A stretch of 64,000 nt of DNA from Streptomyces zaomyceticus (lineage in GTDB: Bacteria; Actinomycetota; Actinomycetes; Streptomycetales; Streptomycetaceae). Below, piece by piece: positions 45,353 through 54,434 of this stretch. The DNA lies in the NCBI RefSeq assembly GCF_014656215.1, contig NZ_BNBZ01000010.1, positions 124,001-188,000 of the forward strand, written 5' to 3'. The notes beneath the pieces are model-generated. The model did not search any database, was not told the origin of the DNA, and worked only from the letters and a program-made list of their open reading frames with translations. Position 1 is the first letter of the stretch, and the number at the start of each line of letters is the position of its first letter. The position numbers and the translations under genes are program-made.

Positions 45353-46030
45353 ATGGACGTGAGGCCGGAGGAGCAGGAGCGCTGGGACCGTCGCATGGAG
45401 GTGCCGCTCGCGGTGGCATCCCTGCTCTTCCTCGTCGGGTACACGGTACGGGTGCTCGCCAACGGCATGGACCAGGTCTGGCTGGACCTCTGCCTGGCGG
45501 TCACGCTCGGGTCGTGGGGCGTCTTCGTCGTCGACTACGTGGTGCGGCTCCGGCTCAGCGGCCTCGGTCCGCTGCGCTTCGTCCGCTCGCACCTCCTGGG
45601 CACGATGGTGCTGCTGCTGCCGCTGCTGCGGCCGCTGCAGATGGTGACGATCTACGAGCGGATCCAGCGCCGCCGCGACAAGCCGCGCCTGACCCTCTAC
45701 GCCCGTGTCATGGCCTACTCCAGTCTCACGGTCGCCCTGCTCGGTTTCGCGGGCGCGCTCGCCGTCTACCAGCACGAGCGCGGCGCCTCGGGGGCCACGA
45801 TCCGCACCTTCGGCGACGCCCTCTGGTGGGCCGCCGAGACGCTGACGACGGTGGGGTACGGCGACGTCACCCCGGTGACCCCGATCGGACGGTTCATCGC
45901 GGTGGGCATGATGGCCTGCGGTGTCGCCCTGATCGGGGCCGTCACGGGTTCGTTCTCGTCCTGGCTGATCCAGGCGTTCAGGCGGGAGGACGAGAAGAGG
46001 CCCCCGGGTGGTACCCCGGGGGCCTCCTGA
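45353..46030 (+). CDS. Potassium channel family protein
   Basis: 225 residues with about five hydrophobic segments: a voltage-sensor-like front half (CLAVTLGSWGVFVVDYVVRLRLS) and the pore. The selectivity filter is TLTTVGYGDVTPVT, followed by the last membrane helix. The C-terminus is short, with no RCK domain. Lysine/arginine-rich QRRRDKPR lies between segments. The stop is embedded in a terminator hairpin. Confidence 0.92.
   Translation: MDVRPEEQERWDRRMEVPLAVASLLFLVGYTVRVLANGMDQVWLDLCLAVTLGSWGVFVVDYVVRLRLSGLGPLRFVRSHLLGTMVLLLPLLRPLQMVTIYERIQRRRDKPRLTLYARVMAYSSLTVALLGFAGALAVYQHERGASGATIRTFGDALWWAAETLTTVGYGDVTPVTPIGRFIAVGMMACGVALIGAVTGSFSSWLIQAFRREDEKRPPGGTPGAS
45997..46026. terminator. Terminator overlapping the end of the channel gene
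   Basis: 12-bp stem (45997-46008 with 46015-46026, loop TGGTAC) that lies within the last codons of the channel gene, between it and the convergent thrS. Confidence 0.7.
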
Positions 46031-46048
46031 GCCCGTGCGATCGGCGGG

Positions 46049-48025
46049 TCAGACCTGGACGCGGTCCTCGACGATCTTGGCGATCTTGGCGATGGCCTCG
46101 TCGGCGGGGATGCCGTTCTCCTGCGAACCGTCGCGGTAGCGGAAGGAGACCGCGCCGGCGGCCATGTCCTCGTCGCCCGCGATGATCATGAACGGGACCT
46201 TCTGCTTCTGCGCGTTGCGGATCTTCTTCTGCATCCGGTCCGAGGAGGAGTCGACCTCGACCCGCAGGCCCTGCTTCTTCGCCTTGGCGGCGAACTCGTG
46301 CAGGTAGTCGACGTGCGCGTCGCCGATCGGGATGCCGGTCGCCTGGACGGGGGCCAGCCACGGCGGCATCGCGCCCGCGTAGTGCTCCAGGAGCACCGCG
46401 AAGAAGCGCTCGATCGAGCCGAACAGCGCGCGGTGGATCATGACCGGGCGCTGCTTGGTGCCGTCCGGGGAGGTGTACTCCAGGTCGAAGCGCTCCGGCA
46501 GGTTGAAGTCGAGCTGCACGGTCGACATCTGCCAGGTGCGGCCGATGGCGTCGCGCGCCTGCACCGAGATCTTCGGGCCGTAGAACGCGGCGCCGCCCGG
46601 GTCGGGGGTGAGCGGGAGGCCCTGCTTCTCGGCGACCTGCTGGAGGACCGCGGTGGCCTCCTCCCAGATCTCGTCCGAGCCGACGAACTTCTCCGGGTCC
46701 TTGGTGGACAGCTCCAGGTAGAAGTCGGTCAGGCCGTAGTCGCGCAGCAGGTTCAGGACGAAGGTGAGGGTCTTGTCGAGCTCCTCCGCCATCTGCTCCT
46801 TGGTGCAGTAGATGTGCGCGTCGTCCTGGGTGAAGCCGCGGGCGCGGGTCAGGCCGTGCACGACGCCCGACTTCTCGTACCGGTACACGGTGCCGAACTC
46901 GAACAGGCGCAGCGGCAGTTCACGGTACGAGCGGCCGCGCGCGTCGAAGATCAGGTTGTGCATCGGACAGTTCATGGGCTTGAGGTAGTAGTCCACGCCC
47001 TCGTCGAGCTGCATGGGGGGGTACATGCCCTCGGCGTACCAGTCGAGGTGACCGGACTTCTCGAACAGCTTGCCCTTGGTGGCGTGCGGCGAGTAGACGA
47101 ACTCGTAGCCCTCCTCCTCGTGGCGCTTGCGCGAGTAGTCCTCCATGACCCGGCGGATGATGCCGCCCTTGGGGTGGAAGACCGCGAGGCCGGAGCCGAT
47201 CTCGTCCGGGATGGAGAAGAGGTCGAGCTCGTTGCCGAGCTTGCGGTGGTCGCGCTTCTCGGCCTCGGCGAGGAAGTCGAGATGGGCCTTCAGCTCCTCC
47301 TTCGACGGCCAGGCGGTGCCGTAGATGCGCTGGAGCATCGGGTTCTTCTCGCTGCCGCGCCAGTAGGCGGCGGCGTTGCGCATCAGCTTGAACGCCGGGA
47401 TGTTCCGGGTGGTGGGCAGGTGCGGACCGCGGCAGAGGTCCTTCCAGCACAGGTCGCCGGTCTTGGCGTCGATGTTGTCGTAGATGGTCAGCTCGCCGCC
47501 GCCCACCTCGACGCTGGCACCGTCGTCGGTGGACGCGGAGCCCTTGATGCCGATGAGCTCCAGCTTGTACGGCTCGTCCGCCAGCTCGGCGCGGGCGTCC
47601 TCGTCGGTCACCACGCGGCGGGCGAAGCGCTGGCCGCGCTTCTGGATCTCCTGCATCTTCTTCTCGATGACCTTGAGGTCCTCGGGAGTGAAGGGCTTCT
47701 CGACGTCGAAGTCGTAGTAGAAGCCGTCCCGGACCGGCGGGCCGATGCCCAGCTTGGCCTCGGGGAAGAGCTCCTGCACGGCCTGGGCCATGACGTGCGC
47801 GGTCGAGTGGCGCAGGATGTCGAGACCGTCCGGGGAGGAGATCTCGACGCCCTCGACGACATCGCCCTCGGCGAGCTCGTACGACAGGTCCTTCAGCTCG
47901 CCGGCCACGCGGGCGGCGATGACGGTGCGGTCGTCGGCGAACAGGGCGCCGGCGGTGGTGCCCGCGCTCACCGCCCTCTCCTCTGCTTCCGAGGCGGACT
48001 GGACGGTCACACGGACTTCAGACAC
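46049..48025 (-). CDS. thrS: Threonyl-tRNA synthetase
   Basis: It charges tRNA-Thr. The 658-residue product has the TGS, editing (HSTAHVMAQAVQELFPEAKLG), catalytic (KPMNCPMHN with the zinc cysteine, RLFEFGTVYRYEKSG, FTQDDAHIYC) and anticodon-binding domains. The GTG at 48025 gives VSEVRVTVQS, matching family N-termini, with CGGAG upstream; in-frame starts further upstream exist. No leader regulatory element was recognised. Confidence 0.97.
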   Translation of the reverse strand: MSEVRVTVQSASEAEERAVSAGTTAGALFADDRTVIAARVAGELKDLSYELAEGDVVEGVEISSPDGLDILRHSTAHVMAQAVQELFPEAKLGIGPPVRDGFYYDFDVEKPFTPEDLKVIEKKMQEIQKRGQRFARRVVTDEDARAELADEPYKLELIGIKGSASTDDGASVEVGGGELTIYDNIDAKTGDLCWKDLCRGPHLPTTRNIPAFKLMRNAAAYWRGSEKNPMLQRIYGTAWPSKEELKAHLDFLAEAEKRDHRKLGNELDLFSIPDEIGSGLAVFHPKGGIIRRVMEDYSRKRHEEEGYEFVYSPHATKGKLFEKSGHLDWYAEGMYPPMQLDEGVDYYLKPMNCPMHNLIFDARGRSYRELPLRLFEFGTVYRYEKSGVVHGLTRARGFTQDDAHIYCTKEQMAEELDKTLTFVLNLLRDYGLTDFYLELSTKDPEKFVGSDEIWEEATAVLQQVAEKQGLPLTPDPGGAAFYGPKISVQARDAIGRTWQMSTVQLDFNLPERFDLEYTSPDGTKQRPVMIHRALFGSIERFFAVLLEHYAGAMPPWLAPVQATGIPIGDAHVDYLHEFAAKAKKQGLRVEVDSSSDRMQKKIRNAQKQKVPFMIIAGDEDMAAGAVSFRYRDGSQENGIPADEAIAKIAKIVEDRVQV

Positions 48026-48173
48026 GGGTACTCCGTACATAGGGGCGCAAGCAGACACGAGGTGCCGGCGCCGGCGGTGCGCGACAGAGACGAGGTGCCG
48101 CGCACCGCTGATCCTACCGAGGCGACCGAGCCGCCCGCGAAACGGTTTCTCCCTGCTCGTCGCAGGTCCCCGG

Positions 48174-49502
48174 CTATCCCTCGTCCGGCTCGCACTCCTC
48201 CTCGAAGAAGTCCGCGCTGTCGGCGTTCCCCTGGATCGACTTCATCAGCCGGTCCCGTTCCGTCTCGTCGACCTGCACGGGGACGACCCCGGACGCGTCG
48301 GTGAGGCGGCGGAATCCGCCCCGGCTCTCCAGCCGGCCGACCACTCGGATCGGGAGACCGACGAGATGGGCGTGGCCCGCGGTGCGGTACGCCTCCTCGT
48401 CGAGGCGGACCCGGACGTGCGGGACCTCCGCACCGCCGAGCACCCGCAGCCGGACGGTGCCCTCGCCGCGCGGCCCGGAACGGCGCATGCGGACGACGGC
48501 GCCGGTGAGCCGGACCGGCACGGAGGGCTCGTCGGTCAGGTACCGGGCGCTCGCCTCGCGCAGGGCGGGCAGGTCGCCCGGTGAGAACTCGACCGGTTCG
48601 GGCCGGGCGGCGCAGCCCTGGGGCGACCCGGCGGACGGGGACCAGGCCAGGCCGATGCGGGCGCCCTCGGTCCCGCGGACCAGCGCGACGAGGGCCTCGG
48701 TGAGTTCGCGGCTGACGCCCGCCTCGACGGCGGCGTCGAAGGCCTCCATGCCACCGGTGGCCCGCTGGTAGTCGGTGGCCTCGCGGGCCGCGTGGAGCGC
48801 GTGGTAGAGCCGGACGGCGATCGGGCGTCCCGGCTCGACGGGCAGGAAGGCGGTGAGGCCGCGCCCGCCGGGGGCCGCGCCGACGACGACGGTCTCCAGG
48901 GAGGCCTGGGCGGGGCGCCGGTGTCTGGCGCCGTAGTAGCCGGCCCGGCCCCGGACGGCGAGGGCGCCGGCGAGGAGGAGCTGGCGGGCGGCGGACCTGA
49001 GCTGTTCCTGCACGGTCCAGGGGACGGTGCCGGCGGGGCCCGGGGGCACGTCGCGCCACCAGCGGATCTCGTCGCTGGGCACGGCGAGGCCGGTGAGGAC
49101 CTCGCGGGCGGAGGGCGTGCCGCTGCGGGCGAGGGCGGTGAGTGCCTCGCCGATCAGGTCCTCGCAGTCCGGGAAGGCGCGGCTCTCCGGGACGAGGAGG
49201 CTGGTGCCGGTGCCGCTGCCCGGCGGGGTCCAGCGGCTGTAGCGGCCGGCCGCCCCGCCGCGCCGGCGCCACCCGTGGCGGGCGAGGAGGGCGCCGAGGA
49301 CGCGCGGGTCGACCCGGCCGGGGTCGGGTGCGCCCTGGCTCTCGGCCCAGGGTCCGGCGGGCGGGGCGGGCACCCCCGTCCAGGGGCCGGGGGTGTCGCC
49401 GGGTGCCGGATGGGGCCGGTAGGGCGGGGGGACGGGGGCGGGGCCGCGCCCGGCCCTGCCCCCGTCCTCCCCGTATCCCGGTTCGTCGATCGGTCGGTGC
49501 AT
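48174..49502 (-). CDS. Unknown protein coupled to the DUF4365 gene
   Basis: 442 residues, not recognised. Residues about 1-60 are Pro/Gly-rich. The middle is Arg-rich and helical (LGALLARHGWRRRGGAAGRYSRW). The last 120 residues look like a beta-rich domain (VRLTGAVVRMRRSG, HLVGLPIRVVGRLESRGGFRRLTDASGVVPVQVDE), perhaps OB-like. No membrane segment or catalytic motif is visible. The ATG overlaps the DUF4365 stop by one base, so the two are made together. Confidence 0.75.
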   Translation of the reverse strand: MHRPIDEPGYGEDGGRAGRGPAPVPPPYRPHPAPGDTPGPWTGVPAPPAGPWAESQGAPDPGRVDPRVLGALLARHGWRRRGGAAGRYSRWTPPGSGTGTSLLVPESRAFPDCEDLIGEALTALARSGTPSAREVLTGLAVPSDEIRWWRDVPPGPAGTVPWTVQEQLRSAARQLLLAGALAVRGRAGYYGARHRRPAQASLETVVVGAAPGGRGLTAFLPVEPGRPIAVRLYHALHAAREATDYQRATGGMEAFDAAVEAGVSRELTEALVALVRGTEGARIGLAWSPSAGSPQGCAARPEPVEFSPGDLPALREASARYLTDEPSVPVRLTGAVVRMRRSGPRGEGTVRLRVLGGAEVPHVRVRLDEEAYRTAGHAHLVGLPIRVVGRLESRGGFRRLTDASGVVPVQVDETERDRLMKSIQGNADSADFFEEECEPDEG

Positions 49503-50068
49503 CAAGGTCTCCCTCCCACGCCGACCCGGGTCATGATCTCGCAGAGCGCCCGGTCGTCGAAGATCCGTGTCGTCGGGATGCGCACGGTGGTCCGGCGGCG
49601 TCCCGTGACCGGGTGTCCGGCCAGGTTGGTCCAGTAGCAGCAGTGCCGCAGGTCGAGCCGGTCGTGGCTCGCTCGCAGCCAGTCGTCCTGCGACCTCGGG
49701 GCGAGCATCACGACCAGGATCTTGTGCACGGCCACCGGGGTCCTGGCGAGTTTCACCAGGTGGTCGTTGTCGAGGGTGAACGAGAAGGTGCTTCCGGGCG
49801 GTCGCGGCGGTATCTGGTAGGTGCACTTGAGCTGCACCTTGACGGTCACCTCGTCGTCGACGGTGTGGCCGGGAGAGCCGTGACTCACGTGCCAGTCGAT
49901 GCCGTTGTCCGGAAAGGGCTGGGACAGCGAGCAGCCGGCCGCGGCGGCGACGGCGTGCAGGTATCCCACCTGAAGGGTCTCCATGCAGGCGGTGGTGGCG
50001 AGTGAGCCGCGCGTCGGTGCCAGCCGCTGGGGCGGCAGCCCTCCCGACTCGGGCTGGGCGAGCGCCAT
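49502..50068 (-). CDS. DUF4365-domain protein
   Basis: 188 residues. GIDWHVSH with a conserved aspartate and VTVKVQLKCTYQIPP with a QxK strand fit a PD-(D/E)xK-like nuclease fold; DUF4365 is generally placed near that superfamily. The rest is helical, with a cysteine pair (RHCCYWTNL) and HDRLDLRHC. The ATG follows AAGGAAAACGAC. It is divergent from the DEDDh exonuclease and coupled to the unknown gene behind it. Nuclease activity is an inference. Confidence 0.8.
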   Translation of the reverse strand: MALAQPESGGLPPQRLAPTRGSLATTACMETLQVGYLHAVAAAAGCSLSQPFPDNGIDWHVSHGSPGHTVDDEVTVKVQLKCTYQIPPRPPGSTFSFTLDNDHLVKLARTPVAVHKILVVMLAPRSQDDWLRASHDRLDLRHCCYWTNLAGHPVTGRRRTTVRIPTTRIFDDRALCEIMTRVGVGGRP

Positions 50069-50189
50069 GTCGTTTTCCTTCCCCGTCCCTTGTGTTGTGA
50101 CCGGTCCGCGTACGACGCAAACAGTCCGGGTATCACCGTTTCGGGGCAGGGGGTTGGCCATCTGCCGCACGTGTGCGAGGAGTTCAGGG

Positions 50190-50918
50190 ATGACGATGCA
50201 CTGGTACGAAGGGCCCCTGGCCGCTTTCGACACGGAGACCACGGGAGTCGACGTCGAGGGCGACCGGATCGTGTCCGCCGCACTCGTCGTACAGGACACG
50301 GCGGGGGCGCGGCCGCGCGTGACGCGCTGGCTGGTCAACCCGGGCATACCGGTGCCCGAGGGGGCCACGGCCGTGCACGGACTGACGGACGATCACCTCC
50401 AGCGCAACGGCCGGTGGCCCGCTCCGGTGATGGAGGAGCTGGCGCGCGCGCTGGCGGAGCAGATCGCGGCGGGGCGTCCGCTGGTGGTGATGAACGCCCC
50501 GTTCGATCTGACGATCCTCGACCGCGAGCTGCGCAGGCACCGGGCGTCCACGCTCGGCGACTATCTGGCGAGCACCCCGCTGTGCGTCCTCGACCCGCGG
50601 GTCCTGGACAAGCATCTGGACCGCTACCGGAAGGGCCGTCGCACGCTGACGGACCTGTGCGCGCACTACGAGGTGGAGCTGGCCGGGGCGCACGACGCGG
50701 CGGCGGACGCGACGGCGGCGCTCGACGTCGTACGGGCGGTGGCGCGGCGTTTCTCGTCCCGGCTCGAGCGGCTGACGCCGGCGGAGCTCCACACGCTTCA
50801 GGCGGTGTGGCACGCGGCACAGGCGCGGGGGCTCCAGGCGTGGTTCAGCCGGCAGGGGACGCCGGAGACGGTGGACCCGTCGTGGCCGCTGCGACTGGAA
50901 CTGGGCACGGCGGCCTGA
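50190..50918 (+). CDS. DEDDh-family 3'-5' exonuclease (DnaQ-like)
   Basis: 242 residues with ExoI motif AAFDTETTGVD (Asp, Glu), Exo II near MNAPFDLTILD and Exo III HDAAADATAALDV (His, Asp), the complete DEDDh set of proofreading/repair exonucleases. No polymerase or RNase domain is fused. The ATG follows GAGGAG. A 121-base divergent gap separates it from the DUF4365 gene, and a terminator follows. Confidence 0.93.
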   Translation: MTMHWYEGPLAAFDTETTGVDVEGDRIVSAALVVQDTAGARPRVTRWLVNPGIPVPEGATAVHGLTDDHLQRNGRWPAPVMEELARALAEQIAAGRPLVVMNAPFDLTILDRELRRHRASTLGDYLASTPLCVLDPRVLDKHLDRYRKGRRTLTDLCAHYEVELAGAHDAAADATAALDVVRAVARRFSSRLERLTPAELHTLQAVWHAAQARGLQAWFSRQGTPETVDPSWPLRLELGTAA

Positions 50919-50926
50919 CACATGAC

Positions 50927-50960
50927 AGAGGCCGGTCCGTCTTTCGACGGACCGGCCTCT
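50927..50960. terminator. Terminator between the exonuclease and tRNA-Val
   Basis: Perfect 15-bp stem AGAGGCCGGTCCGTC with a 4-base loop, serving the plus-strand gene and the minus-strand tRNA. Confidence 0.88.
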
Positions 50961-50966
50961 ACCCGG

Positions 50967-51038
50967 TGGGCGATACTGGGATCGAACCAGTGACCCCTTC
51001 GGTGTGAACGAAGTGCTCTCCCGCTGAGCTAATCGCCC
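50967..51038 (-). tRNA. tRNA-Val (CAC), copy 1
   Basis: 72 bases. Acceptor pair GGGCGAT / ATCGCCC, D-arm AGCTCAGCGGGAGAGC, anticodon loop TTCACAC reading CAC, T-arm CTGGTTCGATCCCAG. CCA is not encoded. It differs from copy 2 at two positions (D-loop and T-loop). Confidence 0.96.
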
Positions 51039-51077
51039 GGGAACGGGTTGAACCATACAGGGCTTCGAGCCCTCTCT

Positions 51078-51524
51078 TCAAACCGATCGCAGGTAGGTGG
51101 CGAGTCCCCGTCTCCCTGCCCGCATCATCAGGGCGTGGTTGGCGCGGAAGACGGGCCGTCCGGGGACGGCGAGGAGCCTCAGGAGGCGGGCGCGTACCTC
51201 GACCTCCTGCTCGTACACGGCGCGGGCACCGGCGCCTTCCGGCACGACGGTCCAGCGGGCCCAGCCCTCCAGGTCCCCTTCCAGTCCGACCTCCAGGACC
51301 CGGGCGGCGGGGTCGCCGCGCAGGGCGCGGACCGTGACGTCGATGTCGTACGGGAGCAGGGAGCGGAAGCGGGCGGTGCCGGTGGTGCCGTCGACGGGCA
51401 CGACCCGGCGGACCTGGGGCCACCAGCGGGGGTACTCCTCGGCGCGTTCGAGCACGGCGTAGACGGCGTCCGGCGGGGCGGCGATCCGCCAGACGCTCCG
51501 GAAGCGGTACCGGCACCAGTCCAT
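51078..51524 (-). CDS. SRPBCC (polyketide cyclase/START-like) family protein
   Basis: 148 residues with the hydrophobic-cavity fold typical of SRPBCC proteins: VWRIAAPPDAVYAVLERAEEYPRWWPQVRRV followed by a beta-rich core (ARFRSLLPYDIDVTVRAL) and a C-terminal helix. The ligand is unknown; cytoplasmic. Close to the tRNA-Val gene and divergent from the large membrane-protein gene. Confidence 0.85.
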   Translation of the reverse strand: MDWCRYRFRSVWRIAAPPDAVYAVLERAEEYPRWWPQVRRVVPVDGTTGTARFRSLLPYDIDVTVRALRGDPAARVLEVGLEGDLEGWARWTVVPEGAGARAVYEQEVEVRARLLRLLAVPGRPVFRANHALMMRAGRRGLATYLRSV

Positions 51525-51617
51525 GCCCCCAGTGTGGGGGTACTCAGGCCGGGGGGAACCGGAAGATGAGTACGGGGACGCATTCCCGCCGGATGTGTGC
51601 GGGGCCACACTCCGGAC

Positions 51618-54242
51618 ATGGACAACTCCCTGCCGCCCGCGGACGAGCTGGTGCTCGTCGACCGTGAGCTGGCCCAACTCGACGCACGCCGGTCCCAGTT
51701 GCTGGCCCGGCGGGCCTGGCTGATCCGGGTCCTCCACGCGCCGGCCGCGTCGGCGGCGCTTCCCCCGCGCCCGCCGGTGGCGGACTCCACGCCCCGCGGC
51801 GCGCAGAACGTGCTGCTGACGCTCGGCGGCACCCTGCTGACGATCGCGGCGATCGCCTTCACCCTGGTGAGCTGGGGGTCGATGGGGATCGGCGGCCGCG
51901 CGGCGGTGCTGTCCGCGGTGACCGCGGCGGCGCTGGTGGCGCCGGTGGCGCTGCTGCGCCGGAGCCTGGTGTCGACGGCCGAGGCGGTGGCGGCGCTCGG
52001 CATGGTCCTGATGGTGCTCGACGCGTACGCGCTGCACCGGGTCGCGCTGCCGGAAACGGACGGGCTCGGGTACGCGGCGGTGGCCGCCGCGGTCCTCGCG
52101 GCCGCGTGGACGGCGTACGGCTCGGCGTTGTCCCGGCTGCGCGTCCCGCTGCCGGTGGCCGTGGTCGCGGGGCAGCTGCCGCTGCCGCTCGGCGTGCTCG
52201 CGGCCGGCGGCGGGTCGACCGCCTTCGCGTGGGCGGCGCTGCTCACGGCCGCGGCCGACGGTGCGGTGGTGCTGTGGGCCCGGCCCGCTCCGGTCCGGAT
52301 CACGGCGGTCACCGGTGCGGTGGCCCTCGGCGGCTGGGCGCTCCTGACGGGCGGGCTGCTCTCGCTCACCTCGCCGTGGGACGGAGCGCCGCTGCTCCTG
52401 GCGGGCGCGGCGGTGACGCTGTACCTCGCGTGGCGCAGGCCCGCGCTCGCGGTGGCGGCTTCGGCGGTCGCGGGTCTGGCGGCGGTGACGGCCGTCGGCG
52501 GCCTGCTGCGCGCCGCCGTCCCGGCGGACTGGGCGGTGCCGGGGTACGTGCTGTGCGGGCTGGCGGCGGCGTCGGTGTGGTGGCTGCGGACGGGGACGGC
52601 CGGCACGACCTCGGCGAGCGCTCCGGCGCCGGAGGCGGGGATGCTCCCCGGCGGCTCCACTGCGGACACCGCCGGGGCACGGCTCCCGGCCGGCGTCCGC
52701 CTGGGTCTCGCCTGCGCCGGGGCCGCGACGGCGGCCCTCGGGGTCGTGTGGGCGCTGCCGCCGGTGGTGGCGGGGCTCCTCGGGCCGGTGGCCCGGACGA
52801 CGGAGGTCTGGTCGGGCGAGCACGCCGAACACGCGCCGGCCTCGTACCCGGGGACGGCCGTCCTCGTCCTGGCGGTGGCCGCCGCCGTACTCGCGGCCCT
52901 CCCCCGCCTGTGGGCCCGCTGCGGGGCCCTCGCCCTCGTCTGGGCGCTCCTGACCGCGCTGCCGGTCTCCCTCGGCCTGCCGTTCGCGGCGACGCTCGCC
53001 CTCCAGCTCCTGACGAGCGCGGCGGCGCTGTGGATCGCCGTCCGTCCGGGCCCGGCGACCCGCGGCCTGCGCACGACCGCGGCACCGGGCGGGCGCTCCG
53101 GTGCGCCCGGAGCGGAGTCGGGCCCCGGCGCGCCGACCCCTCCGGTCACCGCCCCCTCCGCCGCTCCCTCCGGTCCGGCGGCCGCCGGTCCTGCCGCCCC
53201 TCCGGCCGGCGTGCCCGGGGCCCCCTGGCCCGGCTGGGCGCCCGTCCGGCCCCGGACGCAGGCCCCCGCGGCCGCGCCCGGGACCGTCCTCGGGTGGAGC
53301 GCGTACGCCGGGGGGCTCGCCTCCGCCGTGAGCGCGGTCGCCCTGTCCCTGGACGTCCGGGTGGCCACGTTCCTCGCGCTCGGAGTGGTGCTCGGACTCT
53401 GTTCCGCCGTCGCCGTGCTCGGTGTGGACGCGCGCCGCGTCGTCTCCGCCTGCGGGGCGGTGCTCACGGCGACGGGCCTCGTCTTCGCGGTGGCGGCCGC
53501 CGGCGGGTTCGAGGACCACTGGACGGCGCTCGCCCTCCTGCTCGTCCCGGCGGCCACCGCGGCCGTCGGCGCCCGGGCTCCGCGCCCGGTCGCCCTCGCG
53601 ACCGAGATCACGGGCGGGGCCGTGGGGCTGCTCGCCCTCGGGATCGCGGCGTCGCGGCCGGCGTTCCTCGCGCTCGCCCTGGCCCTCGGCGGGGTGATCG
53701 CGGCGGCGACGGCCGTACGGCCGGAGCGGCGGCGGTTCGCCGCGTGGACGGCGGCCGCGCTGTTCCTGTCGGCCACCTGGGTACGGCTCGCGGTCTGGGA
53801 GGTGGCGACCCCGGAGGCGTACACGCTGCCGGTGACCGTGCCGGCCCTCGTGGTCGGGTTCCTGCGGCGGGGCCGGGACCCGGAGGCCTCTTCCTGGACC
53901 GCGTACGGCCCCGGTCTCGCGGCGACGCTGCTGCCGAGCCTCTTCGCGGCCTGGACGGACCCGGAGTGGGTGCGCCCGCTGGTCCTGGGGGTCGCGGCCC
54001 TGGTGGTGACCCTGCTGGGTGCGCGCTTCCGGCTCCAGGCGCTGCTGGTCCTCGGCGGTACGGTGCTCGCCCTGGACGGGCTGCACGAGCTGGCGCCGTA
54101 CGTGGTGCAGGCGGTGGGCGCGCTGCCGCGCTGGCTGCCGCCGGCTCTCGCCGGGCTCCTGCTGCTCGCGGTGGGCGCCACGTACGAGCAGCGGCTCCGG
54201 GACGCCCGGAGGCTTCGGGACCGGGTGGCGCGGATGCGGTGA
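51618..54242 (+). CDS. Large multi-pass membrane protein of unknown function
   Basis: 874 residues. A short charged N-terminal helix (DELVLVDRELAQLDARRSQLLARRAWLIRVL) precedes an estimated 20 or more transmembrane helices. A Pro/Gly/Ala-rich loop (about 490-560) splits the helices into two blocks. No transporter or enzyme signature was recognised; it resembles Streptomyces proteins annotated only as SCO7629-type membrane proteins. The ATG start is clear. It lies between the two tRNA-Val(CAC) genes. Confidence 0.85.
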   Translation: MDNSLPPADELVLVDRELAQLDARRSQLLARRAWLIRVLHAPAASAALPPRPPVADSTPRGAQNVLLTLGGTLLTIAAIAFTLVSWGSMGIGGRAAVLSAVTAAALVAPVALLRRSLVSTAEAVAALGMVLMVLDAYALHRVALPETDGLGYAAVAAAVLAAAWTAYGSALSRLRVPLPVAVVAGQLPLPLGVLAAGGGSTAFAWAALLTAAADGAVVLWARPAPVRITAVTGAVALGGWALLTGGLLSLTSPWDGAPLLLAGAAVTLYLAWRRPALAVAASAVAGLAAVTAVGGLLRAAVPADWAVPGYVLCGLAAASVWWLRTGTAGTTSASAPAPEAGMLPGGSTADTAGARLPAGVRLGLACAGAATAALGVVWALPPVVAGLLGPVARTTEVWSGEHAEHAPASYPGTAVLVLAVAAAVLAALPRLWARCGALALVWALLTALPVSLGLPFAATLALQLLTSAAALWIAVRPGPATRGLRTTAAPGGRSGAPGAESGPGAPTPPVTAPSAAPSGPAAAGPAAPPAGVPGAPWPGWAPVRPRTQAPAAAPGTVLGWSAYAGGLASAVSAVALSLDVRVATFLALGVVLGLCSAVAVLGVDARRVVSACGAVLTATGLVFAVAAAGGFEDHWTALALLLVPAATAAVGARAPRPVALATEITGGAVGLLALGIAASRPAFLALALALGGVIAAATAVRPERRRFAAWTAAALFLSATWVRLAVWEVATPEAYTLPVTVPALVVGFLRRGRDPEASSWTAYGPGLAATLLPSLFAAWTDPEWVRPLVLGVAALVVTLLGARFRLQALLVLGGTVLALDGLHELAPYVVQAVGALPRWLPPALAGLLLLAVGATYEQRLRDARRLRDRVARMR

Positions 54243-54261
54243 TCCGCGGCGGGGCGGGACG

Positions 54262-54299
54262 CCGAAGGCCCGAGACGGTGTTCCGTCTCGGGCCTTCGG
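54262..54299. terminator. Terminator between the large membrane-protein gene and tRNA-Val
   Basis: Perfect 17-bp stem CCGAAGGCCCGAGACGG with the loop TGTT. Confidence 0.88.
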
Positions 54300-54308
54300 A
54301 CCGGGTGG

Positions 54309-54380
54309 TGGGCGATACTGGGTTCGAACCAGTGACCCCTTCGGTGTGAACGAAGTGCTCTCCCACTGAGCTAATCGCCC
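54309..54380 (-). tRNA. tRNA-Val (CAC), copy 2
   Basis: 72 bases, the same cloverleaf as copy 1 with anticodon CAC. The next three bases on the RNA strand read CCA (54306-54308), so this copy encodes its CCA end. Same orientation as copy 1. Confidence 0.96.
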
Positions 54381-54434
54381 CGGTGCACCGCAAACATTAC
54401 CGCATGTCAGCGGGGCTCCCGAACCATCCCAGGG

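Noticed and set aside
51078..51524. Polyketide cyclase of a biosynthetic cluster
   Set aside because: Only the generic SRPBCC fold is present; there are no polyketide synthase genes nearby.
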